Positions 27,446 through 36,557 of a stretch of DNA of 44,154 nucleotides are shown here, one piece after another. The DNA is from CAYQUC01 sp964514215. GTDB lineage: Bacteria > Pseudomonadota > Gammaproteobacteria > UBA6429 > Thiohalophilaceae. The stretch spans positions 1 to 44,154 of the forward strand of contig CAZEPW010000026.1 in assembly GCA_964514215.1 (NCBI GenBank), written 5' to 3'. The number at the start of each line of letters is the position of its first letter. Position 1 is the first letter of the stretch. Both the position numbers and the translations under genes were made by a program. The notes below the pieces were generated by a model, which saw only the letters and a list, made by a program, of their open reading frames with translations, made no database searches and was not told where the DNA came from.

Positions 27446-29383
27446 ATGAGTATTAAATCCAATATATTTATATGGTTTTTCGTTGCTACGGTTTTACCAT
27501 TAACAGCACTCGCTTTAAGTGCAATCTATTATAGTGAATACAATTATGAAAAAACCGTTAGCCATGACATCAATAATAGTATTAATCGTCTAGCCACTGA
27601 TTTATTACACTACCACGAACATAATCGCGAACTGGTATTAGGCTTGGCAAATTCACCGGCGGTAAAAGAAATGTTACCAGTATTATATTCTGCCAGACGC
27701 AATAAAGTTCACCCCGATATTAATGTTCGTCGTTCACGATTAAACCGGTTCTTTGAAGGTTTTCAAACCATTTTACCGGGCGTTTTTTATCTACGAATTT
27801 TAGACAGCAAAGGAAATTCGCTGATAAAGGTTAGTAACGTAAAACGTAGTGCAGCTATTTATGATAATTTATCCGGTATTCCGTTTGTAGAGAGTGGTGT
27901 GCAATCAAAATCATTTAAAAAATTACTAAGCTCCATGCCCGCGAATGAAGTCAGTATGTTAAGTTTGCCGCATAATAGAAAAAACTCAGATGAAATGACC
28001 GTGTTACCATTATTGGATTATATCGTACCGTTATATAATCGAAAGCGACAAGTTGGCGCACTAGCTGTGACACTTTTTGGAACCCAGCTTGATAGCTTAT
28101 TAGATCATGCTCCGCGGCTTTATAAAGGTCAATTAGTTTTATTTGAAAATAACCCGGATAAAGAATTTCGAAATGGCATGTTGTTATACGATGATTTAAA
28201 TAACATTCGTTTTGCACAACAGCAGCGTGAAAAAAAATTACTGAAAGATGTTTATAGTGATCAGATTCACTCCAAACTAATAGCCAAACCCGATGGCAAA
28301 ATCACACTGCGTGATAAATCAATATTGTATTTTACTGAATTATTTCCCTACCCCAATCAACTAACAAGCTGGGTATTGGCTACCAAAGTGCAGCACAATA
28401 CCATTACCGAACCGTTTAAAAATATTAAATACGGTATTTGGATATTTGTGGGTGTGGCATTGTTTATCAGTATCGTATTGGCAAATATTGCCGCGCATAA
28501 AGTTTCTAATCCGGTTAAAACCTTAGCTAAAAACTTAACCGCCTTTGCGGATGGTAATTCAGATTACCGTGCCCCAACCAACTATGATTTTGATGAAATT
28601 AACTCTTTATCCATCGCTTATAATTATTTAGCCGATAATCTCGATTCGGCACAACAAGATCGAGACAAAGCACAAAGCATGGTGCTACGCAGTGCCAAAC
28701 TTGCCAGTATTGGGCAAATGGCTGCGGGTATTGGCCATGAAATTAATAATCCGTTAAACAATATATTATCTTATTCTAAATTATTGTTACGCGACAATTC
28801 CAGTAATGATAGTTTAAAAAAAGATATCAATTCATTACGTGATGAGGCATTACGCGCATCGAATATTATAAAAGGCATTTTAAATTTTGCACGACAAGTC
28901 CCACCCCGTTATGAAAGTTTTCAGGTGACACCCTTTATTCAGGAATCACTTGCCTTAGTACAACAAACCTCAAAAAATAAAAATATATCAATTCGAATAC
29001 TTGATGAAAATAATATCATTGCACAAGGTGATCGCAGCCAATTACAACAAGTTCTTATTAATTTATTAATAAATGCCATTCAAGCGAGCGAGCAAAATGG
29101 CCAAATAGTCGTAGGGGTAAAAGACAGTGATAACTGTTTAATTATTTCAATACGTGACGAAGGTTCGGGAATTAAACCTGAAGCACTTGATAAAATATTT
29201 GATCCGTTTTTTAGTACAAAATCTGAAGGACAAGGCAGTGGTCTCGGATTATCAATTAGTCTTGGTATAATGGAGTCACACCAAGGTAAGTTACTCATCA
29301 GCAACAATCAAGACCAAGGTGTAACAGCAACGATGAGAATTCCTTTAAATATTATTCCTAAAAATAGTTCAACGAATATATGA
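27446..29383 (+). CDS. Membrane sensor histidine kinase (NtrB-like output)
   Basis: A 645-residue kinase. TM1 (7-28) and TM2 (about 331-353) enclose a 300-residue periplasmic sensor of double-Cache type (inference from length and strand pattern). A HAMP domain follows (354-408), then HisKA with phospho-histidine H431 (GIGHEINNPLNN) and an ATPase domain with N-box NLLINAIQAS, G1 DEGSGI and G2 GSGLGLSIS. The H-box type is that of NtrB/AtoS kinases, which pair with sigma-54 regulators. Its stop overlaps the start of the regulator gene by 4 bases, so they are translationally coupled partners. Position upstream of soxYZ suggests a reduced-sulfur or redox signal; this is inference. Confidence 0.93.
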   Translation: MSIKSNIFIWFFVATVLPLTALALSAIYYSEYNYEKTVSHDINNSINRLATDLLHYHEHNRELVLGLANSPAVKEMLPVLYSARRNKVHPDINVRRSRLNRFFEGFQTILPGVFYLRILDSKGNSLIKVSNVKRSAAIYDNLSGIPFVESGVQSKSFKKLLSSMPANEVSMLSLPHNRKNSDEMTVLPLLDYIVPLYNRKRQVGALAVTLFGTQLDSLLDHAPRLYKGQLVLFENNPDKEFRNGMLLYDDLNNIRFAQQQREKKLLKDVYSDQIHSKLIAKPDGKITLRDKSILYFTELFPYPNQLTSWVLATKVQHNTITEPFKNIKYGIWIFVGVALFISIVLANIAAHKVSNPVKTLAKNLTAFADGNSDYRAPTNYDFDEINSLSIAYNYLADNLDSAQQDRDKAQSMVLRSAKLASIGQMAAGIGHEINNPLNNILSYSKLLLRDNSSNDSLKKDINSLRDEALRASNIIKGILNFARQVPPRYESFQVTPFIQESLALVQQTSKNKNISIRILDENNIIAQGDRSQLQQVLINLLINAIQASEQNGQIVVGVKDSDNCLIISIRDEGSGIKPEALDKIFDPFFSTKSEGQGSGLGLSISLGIMESHQGKLLISNNQDQGVTATMRIPLNIIPKNSSTNI

Positions 29384-30729
29384 ATATAAATGCAAAAATA
29401 ATTTTTGTTGATGATGACATCAAAGCCGGTGAACTAATGATGCGCTTTAGTGATGGCGCAGATTATGATGTTAAAATATTTCAAGACCCAGGAAAAGCGC
29501 TTAACTATTTTAAAGAAAAACACGTTGATCTAATTATTAGTGATTTACGCATGCCAACCATGACTGGCATGGAATTATTGGCCGAAATACGACAACTCGA
29601 TTCAGATTTACCATTTATTATCATTACCGGCTATGCCAATATTGATGATGCCATTGAAGCGGTACGTTTAGGTGCAACCGACTTTATTAAAAAACCTTTT
29701 GACATGGACGAAATGCAGATTTTAATTAATCGTACCTTAGAGCGACAAGCCTTGGTTAATGAAAATCAGATGCTTAAACAACAACTAAATTCAAAATCAA
29801 ATAATACTAATTTAATTGGTGATGCACCGGCCATGCAAAAATTATATCAATTACTCGATAAAATTGCGGACATTCGCTGCAATATTATTATTGATGGCGA
29901 ATCGGGCACCGGCAAAGAATTAATGGCCCAATCGATACATCATCAAAGCCATTTTGCTGATACACCATTTGTTGTCATCGATTGTGGCTCATTAAGTGAT
30001 ACATTATTAGAGAGCGAATTATTTGGCCATGAGAAAGGCGCATTTACTGGAGCAATATCAACCAAACACGGGTTACTCGAAACCGCATCAGGTGGCACCG
30101 TTTTTTTAGATGAAATTGGTAATATTTCAGATGCGATGCAAACCAAATTATTACGAGTCATCCAAGAACAACAAATAACGCGTGTTGGTGGTTTGCATAG
30201 CATCACCATTGATGTACGATTTATCGTAGCAACCAATCGAAACTTAATCGATATGATAGCAGACAACACCTTTCGTGATGATCTATACCATCGACTCAAT
30301 GTCATCAACATTACCATGCCGCCACTGAGAGAACGACGCGAAGATATTCCATTGCTAATTAATCACTTTATCCAGTATTTCGCAAAGCACTATAATCGCA
30401 CCGTATCACATTTTGATCCCAACTCGGTAAAACAATTACGAGCATTTGATTGGCCTGGCAATGTTCGTGAGCTACGAAATTTGGTTGAACGCCATATTGC
30501 ACTTGCCGATGAGCCCATCTTACATCTTCAAGCACTAAGCGCTAAAAAAGACTCGGATCAAATCGATGCGGACAACCCGTCATTACAAGAATTAGAGCAG
30601 CGCTATATTATCAAAACCCTACAACGTTTCGATGGTAACCGCGAAGCAACCGCCAGCACGTTAGGAATCAACAAGTCGACACTGTGGCGAAAACTGCAAA
30701 CACAGCGCGATCCAAACCCAGACGATTAA
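29380..30729 (+). CDS. NtrC-family sigma-54-dependent response regulator
   Basis: A 449-residue regulator. The receiver domain (5-120) has D55 as phospho-acceptor (ISDLRMPT) and conserved D11-D13. The AAA+ domain (about 148-375) has Walker A GESGTGKE (173-180), the intact sigma-54-contacting GAFTGA loop (220-225), Walker B FLDE (D244-E245) and an R-finger segment. The C-terminal Fis-type helix-turn-helix (about 405-445) contains GNREATASTLGINKSTLWRKL. It is a complete bacterial enhancer-binding protein. It is coupled to the kinase gene and lies 209 bases before soxY, whose upstream region has a sigma-54 promoter match. Confidence 0.95.
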   Translation: MNINAKIIFVDDDIKAGELMMRFSDGADYDVKIFQDPGKALNYFKEKHVDLIISDLRMPTMTGMELLAEIRQLDSDLPFIIITGYANIDDAIEAVRLGATDFIKKPFDMDEMQILINRTLERQALVNENQMLKQQLNSKSNNTNLIGDAPAMQKLYQLLDKIADIRCNIIIDGESGTGKELMAQSIHHQSHFADTPFVVIDCGSLSDTLLESELFGHEKGAFTGAISTKHGLLETASGGTVFLDEIGNISDAMQTKLLRVIQEQQITRVGGLHSITIDVRFIVATNRNLIDMIADNTFRDDLYHRLNVINITMPPLRERREDIPLLINHFIQYFAKHYNRTVSHFDPNSVKQLRAFDWPGNVRELRNLVERHIALADEPILHLQALSAKKDSDQIDADNPSLQELEQRYIIKTLQRFDGNREATASTLGINKSTLWRKLQTQRDPNPDD

Positions 30730-30783
30730 ACATACAAAAAGTATGCTTACTATCGTCCAAATTGCAATTCGATATCATCCAAA

Positions 30784-30800
30784 TCGTGCAAAGTGCACGA
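30784..30800. promoter_or_regulatory. Candidate enhancer site for the NtrC-type regulator
   Basis: A perfect inverted repeat, TCGTGCA-AAG-TGCACGA, lies about 75 bases upstream of the -24 element of the soxY promoter and 139 bases upstream of the soxY start. Dimeric Fis-type helix-turn-helix proteins bind such palindromes at this distance. No T-run follows, which argues against a terminator. Confidence 0.6.
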
Positions 30801-30873
30801 CAAGAACAAGACTTAATCCAAAAATTAACTCGTAAGACTTTGATTTATAATAAAATATCAACATTTTGTGAAG

Positions 30874-30890
30874 TTGGCCTGATTACTGCT
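30874..30890 (+). promoter_or_regulatory. Sigma-54 (-24/-12) promoter of soxYZ
   Basis: TTGGCCTGATTACTGCT matches the TTGGCAC-N5-TTGCT consensus, with GG at -24 and GC at -12 and the exact 12-base spacing. Transcription would start near 30901. A sigma-70 alternative (TTGGCC with TATAAT at 30896-30901, spacing 16) overlaps and cannot be excluded. The ribosome-binding site GAGGAG follows at 30925. Confidence 0.65.
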
Positions 30891-30938
30891 CTATATATAA
30901 TGAATAAAATTATAATGCGAATTTGAGGAGCATAATTT

Positions 30939-31403
30939 ATGGAACGTAGAACCTTTTTAAAGGGAACACTGGCCACCAGTACTGTAGCAATTGCTGCTGG
31001 GGCAGGCATGTTAAACCCACGTAATGTTTTAGCCGCTTGGCCAAAATCTGCATTCGAAGCTAAAAGTGTCAATGACGCTTTAAATTCTTTATTAGGAAGT
31101 TCAGAAACTTCTGCTTCGGGTGATATTAAGATTAAAGCACCGGACATTGCTGAAAATGGCGCAGTAGTACCTGTCACCATTACTTCCAGTATTTCTGGGA
31201 TTGAATCTATCAGTATTGTGACTAAAAATAACGGCACACCATTAGCCGCTAACTTTAATATGGCTAGCAATGCTAAGGGCTTTATTTCAACACGTATTAA
31301 AATGGGTAAAACCTCAGACGTAGTTGCAGTAATCAAAGCGGGTGGCAAAAGCTACACTGCACAAAAAAACATCAAAGTAACCATCGGCGGTTGCGGCGGT
31401 TAA
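30939..31403 (+). CDS. soxY: Thiosulfate-oxidation carrier protein SoxY
   Basis: A 154-residue periplasmic sulfur carrier. The N-terminus MERRTFLKG is a twin-arginine (Tat) signal, with cleavage near VLAA-W (33). The mature domain is the SoxY immunoglobulin-like fold. It ends in the swinging arm GGCGG (150-154), where C152 covalently carries the sulfur substrate. SoxY works as a complex with SoxZ, whose gene follows 27 bases downstream. GAGGAG lies ahead of the ATG. No soxX, soxA, soxB or soxCD is in the window, so these must lie elsewhere or be absent. Regulation by the adjacent NtrC-type protein is likely. Confidence 0.97.
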   Translation: MERRTFLKGTLATSTVAIAAGAGMLNPRNVLAAWPKSAFEAKSVNDALNSLLGSSETSASGDIKIKAPDIAENGAVVPVTITSSISGIESISIVTKNNGTPLAANFNMASNAKGFISTRIKMGKTSDVVAVIKAGGKSYTAQKNIKVTIGGCGG

Positions 31404-31430
31404 TCCCTAATTAAGCGAGGAATAAATATC

Positions 31431-31745
31431 ATGGCTAAAACAATTCGAATCCGTGCCAGCGCGAAAGGTGATACCACCACCGTGAAGGCTTTAATTACAC
31501 ACCCAATGGAAACTGGTCTTCGTAAGAATAAGAAAACCGGTAAAGTATTTCCTGCTGAGTACATTCAAGAAGTTAAATGTGAACACAATAGTTTAACGGT
31601 TATGACTGCTCAATGGGGACCTGCTATTTCTAAAAACCCTTACCTTTCGTTTCAATTTTCAGGCGCGAAAAAAGGCGACTCCGTTAAAATTAGCTGGGTT
31701 GACAACAAGGGCAAAAGTGATTCAATCTCTGCAAAAGTAAAGTAA
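31431..31745 (+). CDS. soxZ: Thiosulfate-oxidation protein SoxZ
   Basis: A 104-residue partner of SoxY. Motifs are VKALITHPMETGLRKNKKTGKVFPAEYIQEV, then GPAISKNPYLSFQF and SWVDNKGKSD near the end. The SoxYZ complex is the carrier that binds thiosulfate and intermediates in the periplasm. SoxZ has no signal peptide and is co-exported with SoxY through the Tat system. AGCGAGGAA precedes the start. A terminator follows at 31775. Confidence 0.97.
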   Translation: MAKTIRIRASAKGDTTTVKALITHPMETGLRKNKKTGKVFPAEYIQEVKCEHNSLTVMTAQWGPAISKNPYLSFQFSGAKKGDSVKISWVDNKGKSDSISAKVK

Positions 31746-31774
31746 GCTACTATTCAATTTAGGTTATTTTGTAT

Positions 31775-31809
31775 AAAAGGTGAAACCATTCGTGGTTCCA
31801 CCTTTTTTT
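31775..31809 (+). terminator. Rho-independent terminator after soxZ
   Basis: The stem AAGGTG-AAACCA pairs with TGGTT-CCACCTT around a TTCG loop (one bulge) and is followed by a run of seven T. It ends the soxYZ transcript. Confidence 0.9.
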
Positions 31810-31894
31810 ATGCCACAACATTATATAACCTCACACCTTGATAACAATTACCTGTTAAAATAATATTTCACTAAAATACCGATAATTAAATATC

Positions 31895-32224
31895 ATGACT
31901 GAATCAGAATTTAACGACAAAGTAGACGATACCCTCATTCAAATTGAAGACGCACTTGATAATTGTGATGCCGATATTGATTTTGAAACAGCAGCCGGCA
32001 TTCTGACAATAACCATCGAAAGTAATCAGTCTAAGATTATAATCAATCGACAATTACCGTTATCACAATTATGGGTTGCAGCAAAATCCGGAGGATATCA
32101 TTTTGAATTTGATGACGCGAGTCAATCGTGGTTGAATGATAATGATAAACAAGAGTTATTTGCGGCACTAAGCAAATATTGCACTGAACAAAGTGATGCA
32201 AGCATCACCCTCAGCAAAGACTAA
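31895..32224 (+). CDS. cyaY: Iron-donor protein CyaY (frataxin)
   Basis: A 109-residue frataxin-fold protein. The acidic first helix (SEFNDKVDDTLIQIEDALDN) and following strands (DIDFETAAGILTITIE, then KIIINRQLPLSQLWVAAKSGGYHFEF) match the family. The acidic ridge binds iron and interacts with IscS/IscU in Fe-S cluster assembly. In many gammaproteobacteria it is divergent from lptM-lysA and faces cyaA. Here the kinase-regulator-sox segment separates it from lptM. No clear Shine-Dalgarno sequence precedes the start. Confidence 0.94.
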   Translation: MTESEFNDKVDDTLIQIEDALDNCDADIDFETAAGILTITIESNQSKIIINRQLPLSQLWVAAKSGGYHFEFDDASQSWLNDNDKQELFAALSKYCTEQSDASITLSKD

Positions 32225-32251
32225 ATAAAACAAGAACAGGAATTATTCTCA

Positions 32252-32923
32252 ATGGCATTATTACCCCACCTTAAAATTGGCTCAGACGATGCCGAATACA
32301 GTGTTATTTGGTTGCACGGTCTTGGCGCAGATGGTCATGATTTTGAACCAATAATACCCGAGTTAGAGTTATCATCGAGTTATAATATCCGTTTTATATT
32401 GCCTCACGCACCAAGCCAAGCCGTGACCATCAATGGGGGGGTTGAAATGCCAGCGTGGTATGACATCCTAGATGCTGCAAAAATTGATGCTCAACAAGAT
32501 AGCAAAGGCATTCACCAAGCCGCAGGTTTTATAACAGCATTTATTGAAAGTGAAATATCACAAGGCGTGGTTGCTGAAAAGATTTTCTTAGCCGGGTTTT
32601 CGCAAGGAGGAGCTATCGCATTACAAACTGCTTTGCGTTACCCAAAAAAATTAGCCGGTATATTAGCCTTATCAACCTACCTGACACTACCCGATACATT
32701 AGAAAGTGAATTACACAGCGCCAATAAAAATATTCCAATACTAATGACTCACGGCGAATTTGATCCGGTAATCCCAATCGCCATTGGACAGTATTCCCGT
32801 GAGTTAATTGAAAAACAAGGAGTGAAAGTTCAATGGCGGCAATATCCAATGGAACACGCTGTCATTCCTGAAGAAATATCGGATATTTCAAATTGGTTTA
32901 AAGAAACCATCGCTAGGATTTAA
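32252..32923 (+). CDS. Alpha/beta-hydrolase carboxylesterase (acyl-protein thioesterase type)
   Basis: A 223-residue cytoplasmic esterase of the phospholipase/carboxylesterase (dienelactone-hydrolase-like) family. The oxyanion region is WLHGLGADGHDF. The nucleophile elbow is GFSQGG with S117, and the rest of the triad is D171 (HGEFDPVIP) and H202 (PMEHAV). It lies 27 bases after cyaY on the same strand and is probably co-transcribed. The substrate is not known; family members hydrolyse short-chain esters. Confidence 0.93.
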   Translation: MALLPHLKIGSDDAEYSVIWLHGLGADGHDFEPIIPELELSSSYNIRFILPHAPSQAVTINGGVEMPAWYDILDAAKIDAQQDSKGIHQAAGFITAFIESEISQGVVAEKIFLAGFSQGGAIALQTALRYPKKLAGILALSTYLTLPDTLESELHSANKNIPILMTHGEFDPVIPIAIGQYSRELIEKQGVKVQWRQYPMEHAVIPEEISDISNWFKETIARI

Positions 32924-32962
32924 TCTTTGGCTGACTTATTACTTAAACCTGAGGTTTGTATC

Positions 32963-32978
32963 AAAATAACCGTCATTC
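32963..32978. repeat. CCGTCATTC repeat, copy 1
   Basis: AAAATAACCGTCATTC is identical over 16 bases to the last 16 bases of the window (44139-44154). It is followed here by CGCTAGG. Both copies are downstream of genes. CCGTCATTCC is the typical beginning of bacterial intergenic palindromic repeats. Confidence 0.5.
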
Positions 32979-33060
32979 CGCTAGGTCTTTTGAGCCAAAA
33001 TCTAATTAAAACATCAAGATTATCAAGTTACCTTAAAAATATTCTTATACCGAGCTGAGG

Positions 33061-33648
33061 TTACTTAACCCACACTAGCAATCGATTATTCGCGGGCATT
33101 TCATAATCGTGTTTTAAAATCATGTCGTTTTCATACGCTAGAAAATTTAATTTTTCAAATTCACGAATACCACTATTAGGATCACGATCCTTTAACCACG
33201 CATCAAAATTTCGGTTACTATCACTGGTATAATCACCATTATAATTAAAGGGGCCATACAAACAAAAAATTCCACCCTTGCGCAATGTTTTTGCCACACC
33301 ACACATCATCTGGACCACACTAGGCCAATCCATAATGTGCGCCGTATTGGCACTATATATTGCACACACAGCTTCATCCAACCACTGCTGTTGATTCACA
33401 TCGATTAATAATGGCCCTTCAATATTGCCATCAGTGCATTCAACTAACCACTGTTTAATTGCATCGTGATTTTCACTCAAATCAGATGTTATCCAATGAA
33501 GATGTTGTAATTTACTAGCCATAAAAACCGCATGCTGGCCTGTGCCACTGCCAATTTCCAATACCGTTTCAATATCAGCTAATTCTTGCTCTAATACAGC
33601 TAAAATTGGCGCTTTATTTTGTTCACAAGACTCAGAATAAGGTTTCAT
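33061..33648 (-). CDS. DUF938 SAM-dependent methyltransferase-like protein
   Basis: A 195-residue protein of the DUF938 family. The N-terminus MKPYSESCEQNKAPIL and the SAM-binding loop VLEIGSGTGQHAVFMA are typical. Other family segments are INTAHIMDW-like SANTAHIMDWPSV and LYGPFNYNGDYTSDSN near the C-terminus. It has a Rossmann-fold methyltransferase appearance, but no substrate is established. It is followed in transcription by a 137-base spacer that holds a dispersed repeat, and is 53 bases downstream of cyaA on the same strand. Confidence 0.9.
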   Translation of the reverse strand: MKPYSESCEQNKAPILAVLEQELADIETVLEIGSGTGQHAVFMASKLQHLHWITSDLSENHDAIKQWLVECTDGNIEGPLLIDVNQQQWLDEAVCAIYSANTAHIMDWPSVVQMMCGVAKTLRKGGIFCLYGPFNYNGDYTSDSNRNFDAWLKDRDPNSGIREFEKLNFLAYENDMILKHDYEMPANNRLLVWVK

Positions 33649-33701
33649 CGTTAATTATGGTTAATTAAATTTAAAATAACTCGACTTTTATATAAAGTTA
33701 A

Positions 33702-36557
33702 TTAAGAATCTATCATACTTTTGAGTACAAAATTTAAATTTTCTTCAATTTGTTTTTTATAGTTTAGATAATGTACTGTTTGAACATTTCTTAGTGAACT
33801 ACCCAATAATGATTTAGATATATCAACATCGGTAATATACACCGAATATAACTTTTTACTCTTGCGGTAACGTAAGATATATTCAATGACACATAAATAC
33901 AATCGTCGACCGTATTCAATTGTTGTAAATTCCTGGTCTCCAACATAAATACTAAAAACCGGCTTGCTATTAAATAAATCACCAATAACTTGTAAACTAA
34001 CAAAATCTTTTTCAGTGGGAAATCGATTAATCGCTTCTTTATGAATCGACCATACCCCGGTTCGAGATTTATTTAGTTGAAACATTTCATGTTCCTTAAC
34101 ATTATAATCAACACCAATTTCATTTGCTAAAAAAATCATGCGTTTATTAATAGAATCAAAAAATCGTTGATATTGATTCACGATACTAGCAGCATTATGA
34201 AATTGTGTTTTATTGGTAAACAGGGCCCCTTTTTCATCTAAAATATACAAAATAACTTCTTTGCCACTAACATAATAAAATAATTGAATTGCGTGTATTT
34301 TATTGTGTTGGTATAGCAATGGTAAGACACTATCACCTAAAGTCATTCTATCAAATACCACCGGGCTATAATGTCCAAGAGGGGTATTTAATGATTGCAA
34401 TAATTCATCCATAGAGTCTACCCGCTCACTCACAAAACTATCATTATTTAATTTAATAACAAAATAACTTTTCTCAACGCCCAAAACAAACCGGGTATTT
34501 TTATGCCGGATGTCATCATAAAAGCACGAAATAATATTATCAAATACGCCTTCAACCCGGCTGGCAATAGCATTGCCCCTTAAAGAAGAGAAACTAACGG
34601 CATTGATTGCAGGTGGCCGCCGACCATGAGATGGAGGTGACCACAAAATATAATCCCTAAGGCAATCCAGCAAACCTTGAACCCCATAATAACGATAAGT
34701 TAAAACTTCATGCCAACTGGTTACAATCACCTGATCGATACTCAATGCCAAATTTTCAGATAAACCACCATATTGCAACGAATCAGTACGACTACTCGCC
34801 AAGTGTTCACCGCGCTTCGTTCTAGTGGAAAATGGATCCAAGCCAACATTAATAAAGGATCCAATTGCACGAATGCTTGATGCCTGTCTAAAATCTTCAA
34901 AAGATGAACCTTGATTAATAGTCGCTTCAAACATGTGTTTCATATGATCAAAAATAGAACGTATTTCACGATTACTTAAATCACTACCATCACTGTATAA
35001 TGCAACAATGGTTTGAGGGCTAAATATTTTATTAAAATAACACCAGGCGCATAATTCAATTAAACTGTGTGCGACTTTTAATGGTTCATGATTGGTCAGA
35101 TCATTTTCAATCAAAGCACCATGATAAGCTGTCCATTTTTCGGCATCATCATCGGTTAAACGTCTAGAAATAGTTAAATGGTCTTCATATAGTTGCTTGG
35201 TAATTCCCTTATACACTATTTCAACTTTGCCGGCCTTTCTTTCAAAAGCAGCATATATTTTTCTTCCTAGAACATTAAGATCCGAAGGTTTGATTCTGGC
35301 CATTGTTTCAGAATTTTCACGAGCAAAATTGGATAGCGCTCGATAACTAGTCGTTAAATCTTTAATTATTTCATAGCGTTCATTTGTTACAGCACGTAAT
35401 TTCCAATTTTCAAGATTGTCGAGTTTTTCAATATACGAACTTGTCCATTGCCACTTATTAACTAGGTATAACATTTTGTCCAGTTTAAAATCGTGTAAAT
35501 TTTTCTTATTCGATGCAGCTAGTTTAATATTGACCTTGATATAAAAACTTCGTCTAAGTAACTCTAAGCGCTCAGCGTCTGACTCTTTATGCAAATATTT
35601 TTCAACTTTATCTAACATCATTAAATAGGGATCAGTATCGTCGATGGTAACATCACCAGCATAAACCTTTCGTTTAAATTGCATACTGAGTAAATCAATA
35701 TTTGGATATTCATCGGCGTAAATTTCCATTAATATGATTTTTAAAATTGATTTATACGGTGAATCTATGCCTTTATAAAGCAACCACAAAGTTGCACCAT
35801 AAAACTCTTCTGCCGGAATTTTTCCAATACTGCCAAAATCAATGTGATCTTTACTGTGTAAATACCGTTTTAATTTTATATCAGCAACAATTTCATCATA
35901 GTGTTCTTCTTGCTCAGGTGGTACTAACCACCATATAGGATAACGTCCAGACAGTAATACGCTAGTGCGATAAAATTCTTCGAGCAATAAGTAATGCAAT
36001 GCACTACCACTATTTTCAATACTCAGATCATCATGATCACCGATTCGAACTCTATCGGGATCAACTAAAAATATACTCGCATCAACGCCAAGTGTTTTGG
36101 ACCACTCTTCAATGGCTCGTGTTTTTTCTTCCAATTCTTGAATTTGTTCTAAACTTAAATTACTGTCATAGCAAATCCAAATATCAAAATCACTTTTATC
36201 CGAGTAAGCAATTGAACCGGTGCTACCCATTAAATAAATTGCTTGAATCGCATAGCTACGATAAGCACGTTTTTTTAACACAAAACTTTTATGATAACGT
36301 TTTGCTATACCAATGGTATTTTTACTGATACTGTATTCTGGGATACCACAAGGTGTTTTACTGCTAACATAACCGGCTAAAATCGGGTGATTAACATGGT
36401 ATAACAGTGGCAATAATTCTAAAAAGTCTTTTTGTTGTGGTCTAATTATTTTTAAAGTGCGCGCATAACGCGCTTTATTTAAATCAATAAAACGCTTTTT
36501 AATTTCCTTAAAATTATGGGAGTAATTAACTTGTTGCATTGCAGCTCGTTCTTCCAC
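33702..36557 (-). CDS. cyaA: Class I adenylate cyclase
   Basis: Makes cAMP from ATP in the cytoplasm or at the membrane face. At 951 residues it is slightly longer than the E. coli enzyme and close to Pseudomonas-type proteins. The catalytic nucleotidyltransferase region has LMGSTGSIAYSDKSDFDIWI (110-128) with G111, S112 and metal-binding D123/D125. The long regulatory C-terminal half contains the HGRRPPAINAVSF and FSTRTKRGEHLA segments. The GTG start is chosen because AGGAA lies 7 bases upstream; the next ATG is 6 codons on. It is convergent with the cyaY-esterase pair, as in the common cyaA/cyaY arrangement. The 358-base upstream region is divergent to the PAS-GGDEF gene. Confidence 0.95.
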   Translation of the reverse strand: MEERAAMQQVNYSHNFKEIKKRFIDLNKARYARTLKIIRPQQKDFLELLPLLYHVNHPILAGYVSSKTPCGIPEYSISKNTIGIAKRYHKSFVLKKRAYRSYAIQAIYLMGSTGSIAYSDKSDFDIWICYDSNLSLEQIQELEEKTRAIEEWSKTLGVDASIFLVDPDRVRIGDHDDLSIENSGSALHYLLLEEFYRTSVLLSGRYPIWWLVPPEQEEHYDEIVADIKLKRYLHSKDHIDFGSIGKIPAEEFYGATLWLLYKGIDSPYKSILKIILMEIYADEYPNIDLLSMQFKRKVYAGDVTIDDTDPYLMMLDKVEKYLHKESDAERLELLRRSFYIKVNIKLAASNKKNLHDFKLDKMLYLVNKWQWTSSYIEKLDNLENWKLRAVTNERYEIIKDLTTSYRALSNFARENSETMARIKPSDLNVLGRKIYAAFERKAGKVEIVYKGITKQLYEDHLTISRRLTDDDAEKWTAYHGALIENDLTNHEPLKVAHSLIELCAWCYFNKIFSPQTIVALYSDGSDLSNREIRSIFDHMKHMFEATINQGSSFEDFRQASSIRAIGSFINVGLDPFSTRTKRGEHLASSRTDSLQYGGLSENLALSIDQVIVTSWHEVLTYRYYGVQGLLDCLRDYILWSPPSHGRRPPAINAVSFSSLRGNAIASRVEGVFDNIISCFYDDIRHKNTRFVLGVEKSYFVIKLNNDSFVSERVDSMDELLQSLNTPLGHYSPVVFDRMTLGDSVLPLLYQHNKIHAIQLFYYVSGKEVILYILDEKGALFTNKTQFHNAASIVNQYQRFFDSINKRMIFLANEIGVDYNVKEHEMFQLNKSRTGVWSIHKEAINRFPTEKDFVSLQVIGDLFNSKPVFSIYVGDQEFTTIEYGRRLYLCVIEYILRYRKSKKLYSVYITDVDISKSLLGSSLRNVQTVHYLNYKKQIEENLNFVLKSMIDS

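Noticed and set aside
30731..30745. CATAC-AAAAA-GTATG as a terminator of the regulator gene
   Set aside because: The stem is only five bases with no T-run, too weak to claim.
30896..30901. TATAAT box as the main soxY promoter
   Set aside because: A sigma-70 match with TTGGCC and a 16-base spacer is weaker than the exact -24/-12 match; it is kept only as an alternative in the promoter entry.
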